Part shown: piece by piece, positions 1 through 6,724 of the stretch
Layout: every line of letters starts with the position of its first letter
Numbering within the stretch: the stretch's first letter is position 1
DNA from: an uncultured Collinsella sp.
GTDB taxonomy: Bacteria; Actinomycetota; Coriobacteriia; Coriobacteriales; Coriobacteriaceae
Direction of reading: 5' to 3'
DNA: 24,552 bases
NCBI GenBank assembly: GCA_902495545.1
Contig: CABUXM010000026.1
Span: forward strand, 1 to 24,552
The notes under the pieces: generated by a model
Seen by the model: only the letters and a program-made list of their open reading frames with translations
Database searches by the model: none
What the model was told of the DNA's origin: nothing
Translations under genes and position numbers: made by a program

Positions 1-17
1 TGGGCAGACTCCTCCTC

Positions 18-23
18 TATAAT
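18..23 (+). promoter_or_regulatory. candidate -10 box upstream of rlmN
   Basis: A perfect TATAAT hexamer lies 63 bp upstream of the rlmN start. With normal spacing its -35 element would fall just outside the window, so only half of the promoter can be seen. Confidence 0.4.
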
Positions 24-86
24 TTCTGCAGCTGATACCATATTGTAGCGATACCCTCTACGTTTCCCCAAAATCGAAAGGCTTCC

Positions 87-1139
87 ATGAATCCCAGGAC
101 TAAATCTCAGGACATTCGCGACTTGAGCCAAAACGATATTCGCGAGCTCGTGGCCGAACTTGGCCAGCCCGCCTTCCGCGCGAAGCAGCTCATCGAATGG
201 GTCTTTGAGAAGAACGTTTGTTCGTTTGACGATATGACCAACCTTCCCAAGGCTTTCCGTGAGCAGCTTAAAGAGGCTTTTGCCTTTGATACGCCGACTG
301 AACTCACCAAGCAAGTTTCCAAAGATGGCTCGCGCAAGTATCTGCTCGAGTACCACGATGGCATTTCCGTCGAGACTGTCGGCATGCCCCGTCGCAACAA
401 GCTTTCCGTCTGCGTTTCCACCCAGGCAGGCTGCGGCATGGGCTGCGCCTTTTGCGCTACCGGCCTCAACGGCCTCAAGCGCTCTCTGACCGCTCAAGAG
501 ATCGTCGACCAGGTGCTTCATGTATCCAACGACTTTGGCGAGCGTGCCACAAGCGTTGTCTTCATGGGCCAGGGCGAGCCGTTTGCCAACTACGACGAGG
601 TTCTCAAGGCACTGCGTATCCTCAACGACCCCGATGGCATCGGTATCGGCGCTCGTCACCTCACCGTCTCTACCAGCGGCGTTATTCCCGGTATTCGTAA
701 ATTTGCCGATATCCCCGAGCAGTTCACTCTTGCCGTTTCCCTGCATTCCGCCATCCAGTCGACGCGCAATAAGCTCATGCCCGGTGTCAAGAAGTACACG
801 CTGCTTCGCCTTCACGAAGCGCTTCAGCTCTACACCGAGAAGACTGGCCGCCGCCCGACCTATGAGTATGCCATGATCGAAGGCGTCAACGATACGAATC
901 CCGAGATGCAGGCACTCTGCGACTTCTGCGAGGGAACTCTGTGCCACGTTAACCTGATTCAACTTAACGACATCGAGGGCAGCCCGCTCAAGCCGTCGCC
1001 GATTCATAAGGTTGAGGATCTTCAGCATCGTCTTGAGTCCCGTGGCATCGAGACCACGATTCGTAACTCCCGTGGTAACGATATTGACGCCGCTTGCGGA
1101 CAGCTGAAACAGCGCTTCAAAGTTCAGAAGAACGCATAG
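87..1139 (+). CDS. rlmN: RlmN, dual-specificity 23S rRNA/tRNA adenine-C2 methyltransferase
   Basis: This radical-SAM enzyme methylates C2 of A2503 in 23S rRNA and of A37 in some tRNAs; it acts in the cytoplasm and affects decoding fidelity. At 350 residues it has the usual family length. The radical-SAM cysteines are C116, C120 and C123 (CGMGCAFC). The GQGEP motif is at 161-165, and a C-terminal cysteine (C337, in AACGQLK) matches the methyl-carrying Cys of the family. The ATG at 87 is preceded by GAAAGG at 76-81, a suitable ribosome binding site. It is the only plus-strand gene on the left side of the origin, so it is transcribed towards the origin, head-on to replication. A strong hairpin follows it, suggesting that it is transcribed alone or as the last gene of a unit beginning outside the window. 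Confidence 0.97.
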   Translation: MNPRTKSQDIRDLSQNDIRELVAELGQPAFRAKQLIEWVFEKNVCSFDDMTNLPKAFREQLKEAFAFDTPTELTKQVSKDGSRKYLLEYHDGISVETVGMPRRNKLSVCVSTQAGCGMGCAFCATGLNGLKRSLTAQEIVDQVLHVSNDFGERATSVVFMGQGEPFANYDEVLKALRILNDPDGIGIGARHLTVSTSGVIPGIRKFADIPEQFTLAVSLHSAIQSTRNKLMPGVKKYTLLRLHEALQLYTEKTGRRPTYEYAMIEGVNDTNPEMQALCDFCEGTLCHVNLIQLNDIEGSPLKPSPIHKVEDLQHRLESRGIETTIRNSRGNDIDAACGQLKQRFKVQKNA

Positions 1140-1157
1140 GGGAGTCGCACTTCAAAA

Positions 1158-1173
1158 CGTTTCATGTGAAACA
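1158..1173. promoter_or_regulatory. degenerate parS-like site
   Basis: CGTTTCATGTGAAACA differs from the parS sequence seen beside parA (TGTTTCACGTGAAACA) at two of 16 positions. It lies 18 bp after the rlmN stop codon, about 2.1 kb from the three perfect sites. ParB binding is plausible but unproven. Confidence 0.5.
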
Positions 1174-1176
1174 TCG

Positions 1177-1213
1177 AACGGCCCCGGTTGCAGGATATGC
1201 AACCGGGGCCGTT
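1177..1213 (+). terminator. rlmN intrinsic terminator
   Basis: A 16-bp perfect stem (1177-1192 with 1198-1213), 5-nt loop and very GC-rich core lies 37 bp after rlmN, followed by the short T-rich stretch TTTCATTTATT. Confidence 0.8.
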
Positions 1214-1272
1214 TCATTTATTGACCTCAATTTTGGACCAGCTGCTACCTTTCCCATTTTTTACGGACAAAA

Positions 1273-1312
1273 TAAGGGCCCCTTGTCTCATGAATCAGAC
1301 AAGGGCCCCTTA
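1273..1312 (-). terminator. terminator of the rsmG-parA-parB side
   Basis: The arms 1273-1288 and 1297-1312 pair at 15 of 16 positions (one C-C mismatch). Read on the minus strand the hairpin is followed by TTATTTT, so it should end transcripts leaving the small gene after parB. It also faces the rlmN terminator, separating the converging units. Confidence 0.8.
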
Positions 1313-1338
1313 AAATATGCAAAGTAATTGTTAGGCAC

Positions 1339-1593
1339 CTAATAGCCTACATTTTCCCATTGGTTGCTGACCCAACCTTGATTTATCTTGGGATTCTTCG
1401 TTACCTGAGCAGTACGCATGGCAACATCTTCTGTCATAACATCCATTTTCTTTTTGGAAGTATCGACGATATCTTGCGCGCCACGAAGCAAACGACCTCG
1501 AAGTTCATCGTCTGTCGCGATCTTATAGCCAGCAAAGGCACCAGCCGCGACAGTCGTCGCCAATGCAATCGCTGTTAAAATCTTATTCCTCAT
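1339..1593 (-). CDS. small membrane-anchored protein of unknown function
   Basis: An 84-residue protein with a hydrophobic N-terminal segment (about residues 4-23, rich in Ala, Thr and Val) followed by a charged, probably helical part with several Lys and Asp residues. This resembles the general plan of small YtxH-like proteins, but I do not recognise a family with confidence. I chose the ATG at 1593 because AAGGAGG (1599-1605) sits 5 nt before it; a longer reading from 1611 lacks such a site. The start overlaps the end of parB by 11 bp, so translation is probably coupled to parB and the gene is the last of the parAB unit. A terminator follows. It is a single-pass membrane protein or has an uncleaved signal; its role is unknown. 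Confidence 0.75.
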   Translation of the reverse strand: MRNKILTAIALATTVAAGAFAGYKIATDDELRGRLLRGAQDIVDTSKKKMDVMTEDVAMRTAQVTKNPKINQGWVSNQWENVGY

Positions 1594-2488
1594 CTTGGCC
1601 TCCTTGATCAAACTGAATCATTTCGCCAAGAATACGAGAGAGCTCTTCCTCGTCTTTAAACTCAATCTCGATCTTATTCTTTCCACGCGAGGTCTTCACA
1701 CGCACGTTGGTATTAAAAACCTGGCGAAGCACACGGGCGGCCTTTTTAAAAGACTGAGGCGTCGCAGGCCTCGGCGTCTTAGGTGTCTCTCCGGCAGAAA
1801 ACAACGGAGCAAGATTTTCTGTCGCTCTTACAGAAAGGCCCTCTGCAACAACTTTCTCTGCAAGTCGAATACGCGCGTCTTCATAGGGAACCGCAAGAAT
1901 CGCACGTGCATGACCAGCAGTAAGTTTGCCCTCAAAAATCATCTGCTGAACTATTTCGGGGAGATCGAGAAGACGCAGCGAGTTTGTAATTGCAGAGCGT
2001 GACTTGCTTACTGCCTTCGACAATGCCTCCTGGGTCATACCGCTGGCATCGATAAGCTGACGATAGCCCTTGGCCTCTTCGACGGGATTCAGATCAGAAC
2101 GCTGAAGGTTTTCGATAAGAGCAAGAGCAAGCATCTCTTCATCATTAACATCTTTAATGATGACAGGCAGCTCTTCAAGACCAGCAAGCTTTGACGCCTG
2201 GTAACGACGCTCACCAGCGATGATCTCATAGCCGTTTCCATGCTTGCGAACCAAAAGCGGCTGCAAAACGCCATGTTCTTGGATTGACTCGCTCAACTCG
2301 CGAAGTTCAGTTTCGTTAAAGTGAATTCGCGGCTGATTAGGGTTGGGAACAATATCCTCAATAGGTAGTTTTGTTTCAGATGCGGCATTTGAAGCAGATG
2401 CAGCAGAACCACCGGTCTCATACTCGGCCTCTGAAACCAAAGCATTGAGTCCACGTCCCAATCCACCACGTTTCTTTACACTAGGCAC
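1583..2488 (-). CDS. parB: ParB/Spo0J chromosome-partitioning CTPase
   Basis: ParB binds parS, uses CTP to close as a clamp that slides on DNA, spreads around the origin and loads condensin; with ParA it segregates new origins. The 301-residue protein has a basic N-terminus typical of the ParA-contact peptide (KKRGGLGRGLNAL, 5-17), the CTP-binding GERRYQ motif (92-97), ENLQR (126-130), a helix-turn-helix around 151-171 and GHARAIL at 192-198. A variable linker (about 230-245) leads to a C-terminal dimerisation domain. The start is GTG at 2488, with AGAGGTGATC (2493-2502) as a very good ribosome binding site. It overlaps the end of parA by 8 bp. Three perfect parS sites are present beside parA. 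Confidence 0.97.
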   Translation of the reverse strand: MPSVKKRGGLGRGLNALVSEAEYETGGSAASASNAASETKLPIEDIVPNPNQPRIHFNETELRELSESIQEHGVLQPLLVRKHGNGYEIIAGERRYQASKLAGLEELPVIIKDVNDEEMLALALIENLQRSDLNPVEEAKGYRQLIDASGMTQEALSKAVSKSRSAITNSLRLLDLPEIVQQMIFEGKLTAGHARAILAVPYEDARIRLAEKVVAEGLSVRATENLAPLFSAGETPKTPRPATPQSFKKAARVLRQVFNTNVRVKTSRGKNKIEIEFKDEEELSRILGEMIQFDQGGQDEE

Positions 2489-3281
2489 GCTTGATCACCT
2501 CTTTTGCAAGGTTCATATACGCTTTTGCACCCTTATTTTGAGGTGCATAGGTAATTACCGGTTCTCCAAAAGACGGAGCTTCGGAGATTTTAACGGTACG
2601 GGGGATCAGCGTCTTAAACGCCTTATCACCAAAGTACGATTGAACCTCCTCAACAACCTGATTCGATAGAGAAGTACGCGAGTCATACATGGTCATAAGC
2701 ACACCATAGGTGTCTAAGCCCTTGTTCAGACGTGATTTGACCATCTTCATTGACTCAAGCAGCTTCGTAACGCCCTCAAGTGCATAATACTCGCACTGGA
2801 TCGGAATCAAAACGCTGTCTGCTGCGGTCAAGGCGTTGATAGTAAGCAGGCCGAGCGAAGGGGGACAGTCAATGAAAATAAAATCGAACTCGTCCTGAAT
2901 CGGTTCAAGCAAATCTTTGAGGCGGGTTTCACGAGCGATTGCGCTTACGAGCTCAATTTCCGCGCCTGCAAGTTGAATTGTAGCCGGAATAACGAATACC
3001 TTTTTACAATTTGTATCAAGAACAAGCGATTCTGCCGGCACATCATTCAACAATGCATCATAGATGCAGTGCTCAAGGTCTTCTTTTTCAATTCCGAATC
3101 CACTGGTGCTGTTTCCCTGCGGATCAAAATCGACAATCAGCGTCTTACGACCCTGCTCACCCAGTGCAGCTGCAAGGTTTACAGCCGTCGTCGACTTACC
3201 GACACCGCCTTTTTGATTGATGATTGCAATGATACGCGTGTCTTTTGCGCTCTTAGAACGCTTAACGTCGCGAAATCCCAC
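2481..3281 (-). CDS. parA: ParA/Soj chromosome-partitioning ATPase
   Basis: A deviant-Walker ATPase that binds DNA non-specifically as an ATP dimer and is stimulated by ParB; in Bacillus the homologue Soj also regulates DnaA. The 266-residue protein shows the deviant Walker A KGGVGKST (24-31), the A' motif DFDPQGN (51-57) and the Walker B region FIFIDCPPSLG (about 133-143). The first 15 residues are a short basic leader before the conserved fold. The start is GTG at 3281, with AGGAGGG at 3285-3291. The gene overlaps parB and is read away from the origin. The 134-bp gap upstream to rsmG is largely filled by the three parS sites, so ParB bound there could influence parAB transcription. I see no convincing separate promoter in that gap. 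Confidence 0.97.
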   Translation of the reverse strand: MGFRDVKRSKSAKDTRIIAIINQKGGVGKSTTAVNLAAALGEQGRKTLIVDFDPQGNSTSGFGIEKEDLEHCIYDALLNDVPAESLVLDTNCKKVFVIPATIQLAGAEIELVSAIARETRLKDLLEPIQDEFDFIFIDCPPSLGLLTINALTAADSVLIPIQCEYYALEGVTKLLESMKMVKSRLNKGLDTYGVLMTMYDSRTSLSNQVVEEVQSYFGDKAFKTLIPRTVKISEAPSFGEPVITYAPQNKGAKAYMNLAKEVIKRA

Positions 3282-3320
3282 GGTCCCTCCTGGTGTGTAT
3301 TAAAGCTGTCAAACGGAGGA

Positions 3321-3336
3321 TGTTTCACGTGAAACA
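3321..3336. promoter_or_regulatory. parS site 1
   Basis: A perfect 16-bp palindrome, TGTTTCACGTGAAACA, matching the known bacterial parS consensus. It lies 39 bp upstream of the parA start. Confidence 0.95.
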
Positions 3337-3359
3337 TTCCGATTCGATATCAACCGCCA

Positions 3360-3375
3360 TGTTTCACGTGAAACA
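3360..3375. promoter_or_regulatory. parS site 2
   Basis: An identical copy of the 16-bp parS palindrome, starting exactly 39 bp after site 1. The spacer sequence is unrelated to the other spacer. Confidence 0.95.
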
Positions 3376-3398
3376 CTGCAAGTTGTTAGTATCCATTA

Positions 3399-3414
3399 TG
3401 TTTCACGTGAAACA
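3399..3414. promoter_or_regulatory. parS site 3
   Basis: The third identical copy, again 39 bp further on, ending one base before the rsmG stop codon. Confidence 0.95.
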
Positions 3415-3415
3415 T

Positions 3416-4153
3416 CTAGGCAAGCGGATTCTTCTTTGCCATGCCATTTGCACGGGGCAATGAGACAGATGCTGGATGACTCTTCTTAAGAATAATGAAC
3501 TCCCTGTGGCCCAAGCCCTCAGGCAAATCGATTGCGTCATTCAGAAGCAAAGTGAAGCCGCAAATCTTAGCTGCTGACATGCCGGAAGCAAGCTCCTCAT
3601 CCGAAGGATTGCCCTTAGTAATAACAAATAGCCCTCCGTCCTTGAGGATCGGAGCCGCATACTCAACAAGAATCGGTAGAGGGGCCAGTGCGCGCGCGGT
3701 TACGACAGAGAACTGCTTCTTATGGCTTCGAGCATATTCTTCAAGACGATCATGAACCGCATGAGCATGTTTCAATCCAAGAGCATGGACAAAGGAATTG
3801 ACAGCATCAACCTTCTTGCCAACAGAGTCAATATAAGTAGCTTTACGATGCGTGGCTATGGTTAACGGAATACCAGGGAAGCCCGCACCTGTACCCATAT
3901 CGAGCAAAGCTCCCTCAGGAGCCTTATTGATATAGGGGAGTAAAACAAGTGAGTCGAGGATATGAAGTACGACAGCATCTTCTACGTTAAGAATGCGGGT
4001 GAGATTGGTTGTCTTATTTGTTTCCAGAACCAAATCCAAATGAAGAATACATTTCCTCAGCTCAACATCAGTTACGCTCAAGGAATACTCTTTGCAATAG
4101 AAAGCTAGATGACTCAACATCTCGTCAGCCTGCTGATCAGTAAGTACTAACAA
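3416..4153 (-). CDS. rsmG: RsmG (GidB), 16S rRNA m7G527 methyltransferase
   Basis: RsmG methylates N7 of G527 in 16S rRNA using SAM; its loss can give low-level streptomycin resistance. From the chosen start the protein is 245 residues, close to the Bacillus protein. The SAM-binding loop DMGTGAGFPG is at 85-94, preceded by NLTR (50-53) and HILDSL (64-69). The C-terminus ends in a basic Ala/Lys-rich tail. I chose TTG at 4153: AAGGAG sits 6 nt upstream, and a longer frame starting at 4264 would have to run through the terminator of the preceding gene. The next in-frame ATG (residue 12 of this version) is possible but has no comparable binding site. The gene lies between the jag terminator and the parS cluster and is read in the same direction as parAB. 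Confidence 0.93.
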   Translation of the reverse strand: MLVLTDQQADEMLSHLAFYCKEYSLSVTDVELRKCILHLDLVLETNKTTNLTRILNVEDAVVLHILDSLVLLPYINKAPEGALLDMGTGAGFPGIPLTIATHRKATYIDSVGKKVDAVNSFVHALGLKHAHAVHDRLEEYARSHKKQFSVVTARALAPLPILVEYAAPILKDGGLFVITKGNPSDEELASGMSAAKICGFTLLLNDAIDLPEGLGHREFIILKKSHPASVSLPRANGMAKKNPLA

Positions 4154-4199
4154 CGAAAGCTCCTTTCTGACAAAAATCAGTGTATCGAGAACTTTTGAC

Positions 4200-4232
4200 A
4201 AAAAAAAGGGGACGTGGAAACCACGTCCCCTT
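4200..4232 (-). terminator. terminator of the rpmH-jag unit
   Basis: A perfect 12-bp stem (4206-4217 with 4221-4232), AAA loop, followed on the minus strand by eight T residues (4207-4200). It lies 18 bp after the jag stop codon. Confidence 0.93.
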
Positions 4233-4250
4233 AGCATAAGCTCGAGTAGA

Positions 4251-4820
4251 TTATCGAGCAACAATCACCACATGGCGATCAGGGTCAGAACCCTCAGAAT
4301 GAGTATCGACGGCATCATTGCCACGAAGTGCAATGTGAACCAGTCGACGCTCGTAGGCATTCATGGGCGGAAGCGAAACACTCTTATGAGTGCGAATGGC
4401 ACGCTCGGCAGCAGACTGAGCCATGGAGGCAACCTTGTCCTGACGGCGGCTCTTATATCCCTCGACGTCCACTACAACCGGATACCTAAAGCCAAGTTTG
4501 CGGCTCACCAGCAAAGAGAACATAACCTGAAGGGCATCAAGGGTGCGACCATGACGGCCAATGAGAACAGCAAGGTCGGGAGCCGTTACATCCAAAATCA
4601 GCTCACCCTCGTCGCCCTCATACTCATCGATAGGAGAGTTGGCGGCATCGAAGTGCGAAAGGATGGAACGCAGGATGGAAATCGCAACATCGGCAATGGT
4701 GTCAAGCTCCTCATCGGTCAGCTCTTCACCAGCCTTGTAGCGCTGTGCAATCTCGGGATAATCGCCCGCGACCTGCGGGGCAACCTCCTCAAGCATATCC
4801 TCGATGATCTCTTCAGACAT
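4251..4820 (-). CDS. jag: KhpB/Jag-type KH-R3H RNA-binding protein
   Basis: Proteins of this family bind RNA, pair with KhpA and influence cell division and elongation in Gram-positive bacteria. Of 189 residues, the N-terminal 70 are acidic and helical. A KH domain has its GxxG loop at 88-91 (GRHGRTLDALQ), and a C-terminal R3H domain carries the R-xxx-H pair R158/H162. I do not recognise the usual Jag_N domain in the acidic N-terminus, so this looks like the short form. I chose ATG at 4820 because GGAG lies 6 nt upstream; a TTG four codons earlier has no good site. It follows yidC by 44 bp, the common yidC-jag arrangement, and is the last gene before a strong terminator. Confidence 0.92.
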   Translation of the reverse strand: MSEEIIEDMLEEVAPQVAGDYPEIAQRYKAGEELTDEELDTIADVAISILRSILSHFDAANSPIDEYEGDEGELILDVTAPDLAVLIGRHGRTLDALQVMFSLLVSRKLGFRYPVVVDVEGYKSRRQDKVASMAQSAAERAIRTHKSVSLPPMNAYERRLVHIALRGNDAVDTHSEGSDPDRHVVIVAR

Positions 4821-4864
4821 AACGTACTCCAAAAGTTAGGTACCTAAATAAGATTGATATCCCG

Positions 4865-5635
4865 TTACTTCTTCTTGTGCGGGCGCGGCTTCTTCTCTCG
4901 ACGAGTGACCTCAACCTGCAGCGGAGCGTTCTTAAGACGCTCCTCCTCATCGGCCTTCGCCTTGTCGATGACCTTCTGCGTCACAAAAATCTGCTGGATA
5001 ACCTGCCAAGCAGACGAGACGTCGTAGTACAGCAGAACACCAACGGGAAGGCTCCAGCCCATCCAAAGCATCATGACCGTCATGACAACGGCCATCATAC
5101 GCATGCTCTGAGCCTGCTGGCCGGTCTGGTTGCGCGACATATAGAGCTGCGGAATCAGGGTCAGGACGGCGAACAGGATCAGGCAAACCAGCGCGGGCAG
5201 TGCAACCATAAAGCCACCGGCAAAGGAAGCGCTCGGCGTGGTGGTCAGGTCGGGCAGGATGTTGAAGAACGAGAACGTGCCGTCGTTAAAGTACTGCGGC
5301 AGGTTGCGCAGCAATGTAAACAGGGCGAACAGGATAGGCATCTGAATCAGCAGCGGCAGACAGCCAGCCATGGGGTTGAACTTGTTCTCGCTGTAGAACT
5401 TCTGCATCTCCTCGGCCTGACGCTGGGGATCGTCGGCATAGCGCTCCTGGATCTCGAGCATCTTGGGCTGCAGCACCTGCATGCGAGCCGTCGACTTGGT
5501 CGACTTGAGCATGAGCGGCGTCAGCAGCAGACGGATGATGACCACCAGGATGATGATGGACAGGCCCCAGTCGACCGCAAAGGTCTGGATGAGCTTGAGC
5601 AGCTCGAAAAGGATGTTAACGATCCAATCCCACAT
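4865..5635 (-). CDS. yidC: YidC/Oxa1 membrane protein insertase
   Basis: Inserts and folds membrane proteins, alone or with SecYEG. The protein is 256 residues, the short Gram-positive type without the large periplasmic domain of E. coli YidC. A first hydrophobic segment (21-40) contains the conserved Arg (R35) of the hydrophilic groove. A cytoplasmic loop (45-88) follows, then further membrane segments at about 92-111, 138-163 and 179-203, and a very basic tail ending in KPRPHKKK that may contact ribosomes. No signal peptidase II lipobox is evident near the N-terminus. I chose ATG at 5635, with GGAGGA at 5645-5650; an in-frame GTG at 5665 overlaps the yidD stop without a binding site. It lies between yidD and jag in one transcription unit. 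Confidence 0.96.
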   Translation of the reverse strand: MWDWIVNILFELLKLIQTFAVDWGLSIIILVVIIRLLLTPLMLKSTKSTARMQVLQPKMLEIQERYADDPQRQAEEMQKFYSENKFNPMAGCLPLLIQMPILFALFTLLRNLPQYFNDGTFSFFNILPDLTTTPSASFAGGFMVALPALVCLILFAVLTLIPQLYMSRNQTGQQAQSMRMMAVVMTVMMLWMGWSLPVGVLLYYDVSSAWQVIQQIFVTQKVIDKAKADEEERLKNAPLQVEVTRREKKPRPHKKK

Positions 5636-5664
5636 GTAAGTTTTCCTCCGATAGCGAGTGCCCA

Positions 5665-5889
5665 CTAGGGCACAGGGTCATAACCGCCGACGTGCAGGGG
5701 ATTGCAACGAGCGATGCGCCTCACGGCAAGCCAGCAGCCTCTCAAAACACCGTGCTTCTCAATCGCCTGGATGGCGTATTGCGAGCACGTTGGGTAATAA
5801 ATGCAGGCGTCAGGCAATAAGGGCGAAATAACCTGTTGATATATGCGAATAGGAGCGATGGCAACACGTCGCAAAACGTGATTGCTCAT
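5665..5889 (-). CDS. yidD: YidD membrane protein insertion efficiency factor
   Basis: A small protein (74 residues) that helps YidC-dependent insertion; also described as putative membrane protein insertion efficiency factor. The family pattern is clear: RIYQQVISPLLP near the start, CIYYPTCSQYA in the middle, and the C-terminal RCNPLHVGGYDPVP. Its ATG overlaps the rnpA stop codon in an ATGA arrangement (5886-5889), giving translational coupling, and AGGAG lies just upstream. The order rpmH-rnpA-yidD-yidC is highly conserved in bacteria. Confidence 0.96.
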   Translation of the reverse strand: MSNHVLRRVAIAPIRIYQQVISPLLPDACIYYPTCSQYAIQAIEKHGVLRGCWLAVRRIARCNPLHVGGYDPVP

Positions 5890-6224
5890 CGCTCCTCCCC
5901 GGCAACGCCGGCGCGCTTCATAAGCGAACGCAACGCCTTGTCCATCTCCTGCGGCGAGGAAACCCTCGTCTTGGGAGTTGCAAACAAGATGATGTCATAA
6001 CCCGCAACGGGAAATCCGCAGCTGCGGGCGGCCTCGCGCATCACACGCTTAGATCGGTTGCGCACGACGGCACAACCGAGTCGCTTAGCACCAACGAAGG
6101 CGACCCTTCCGGAGTCGCCTTCGCCAACCGATTCACATATGGTCATTCGAATCAGAGGGTGATTGAAACGACGCCCCTGACTGAACACATGCTCGAAATC
6201 TTGCCGAGACTTAATAGTCTTCAT
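5886..6224 (-). CDS. rnpA: RNase P protein component
   Basis: The protein cofactor of RNase P, which binds the catalytic RNA and the 5' leader of pre-tRNA. At 112 residues it has the standard length. The family signature RNRSKRVMRE is at 55-64 and supplies the basic RNA-contacting helix. It starts 20 bp after rpmH and overlaps yidD by 4 bp. The sequence before the ATG at 6224 has no strong Shine-Dalgarno element, so translation may depend on rpmH readthrough or coupling. Confidence 0.96.
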   Translation of the reverse strand: MKTIKSRQDFEHVFSQGRRFNHPLIRMTICESVGEGDSGRVAFVGAKRLGCAVVRNRSKRVMREAARSCGFPVAGYDIILFATPKTRVSSPQEMDKALRSLMKRAGVAGEER

Positions 6225-6244
6225 GCGAGATGCGTGTATCGCTG

Positions 6245-6379
6245 CTAGACAGTGAGACGCTTGCGGCCCTTGGCGCGACGACGGGCGAGCACGGCACGAC
6301 CACCCTTAGTGGCCATACGGGCACGGAAGCCATGGGTCTTGGCACGCTTACGCTTATTAGGCTGATACGTACGCTTCAT
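6245..6379 (-). CDS. rpmH: 50S ribosomal protein L34
   Basis: A 44-residue, extremely basic ribosomal protein. MKRTYQPNKRKRAK at the N-terminus and the ARRRAKGRKRL tail are diagnostic for L34. The ATG at 6379 has AGGAGGAA 6-12 nt upstream. It is the first gene of the rpmH-rnpA-yidD-yidC-jag unit and is read leftwards away from the origin. Confidence 0.98.
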   Translation of the reverse strand: MKRTYQPNKRKRAKTHGFRARMATKGGRAVLARRRAKGRKRLTV

Positions 6380-6451
6380 CTTAAGTTCCTCCTGCTGCAT
6401 TTCGAGTGTCCGCGGGGACGCGGACGCAGATATAGACACGTGAGCTTGAAG

Positions 6452-6481
6452 ATTGTAGGGAAATCAATGTTCAAATGTCAA
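6452..6481 (-). promoter_or_regulatory. rpmH promoter
   Basis: Read on the minus strand: -35 TTGACA (6476-6481, perfect), 18-bp spacer, -10 TACAAT (6452-6457), leaving a leader of about 65 nt before the rpmH start. It borders the DnaA-box region, so DnaA binding could affect it. Confidence 0.8.
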
Positions 6482-6578
6482 GAAATCAAAGGTAAAAGGT
6501 TGCGCAGTTCACACGGTTCCCCCATAAGCACAACCGAAATTTGCGCCTCATGGCAACCTTTCACGATATTTCATCGAG

Positions 6579-6587
6579 TTTTCAACA
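6579..6587 (+). promoter_or_regulatory. putative DnaA box
   Basis: TTTTCAACA, the motif repeated in both halves of this origin. Confidence 0.7.
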
Positions 6588-6601
6588 GGTCATGTTGGCA
6601 A

Positions 6602-6610
6602 TGTTGAGAA
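6602..6610 (-). promoter_or_regulatory. putative DnaA box (one mismatch)
   Basis: TTCTCAACA on the minus strand, one base from the local repeated motif, between two exact copies. Confidence 0.55.
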
Positions 6611-6631
6611 CTTTTCGCCCGTTTTCCAAAG

Positions 6632-6640
6632 TTTTCAACA
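6632..6640 (+). promoter_or_regulatory. putative DnaA box
   Basis: The second exact TTTTCAACA upstream of the rightward unit. Confidence 0.7.
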
Positions 6641-6724
6641 AGTTTTGAAAGTTTGTCGAAAGATGAGAAACGTTGCACGGTGAGCTACTATTTGTTCGAA
6701 ACCTTTTGAAAGATTGCGAGCGGC

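Larger units (their letters stand above)
6440..6724. other. origin region, upstream DnaA-box cluster
   Basis: This noncoding stretch between rpmH and the gene before dnaA is AT-richer than its surroundings and marks the switch from leftward to rightward genes. It holds two exact TTTTCAACA sequences (6579-6587, 6632-6640), a reverse-strand TTCTCAACA (6602-6610) and weaker matches at 6593-6601 and 6622-6630. TTTTCAACA differs from the E. coli box TTATCCACA at positions 3 and 6. Only a weak promoter for the rightward unit can be seen: a possible -10 TACTAT at 6686-6691 without a clear -35. Confidence 0.8.

Noticed and set aside
3282..3320. TTGACA as a parAB promoter -35
   Set aside because: A TTGACA is present on the minus strand just before parA, but no -10 lies at suitable spacing before the start codon.
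4154..4264. N-terminal extension of RsmG to 282 residues
   Set aside because: It would run through the jag terminator and overlap the jag end; a good binding site before TTG 4153 gives the normal protein length.
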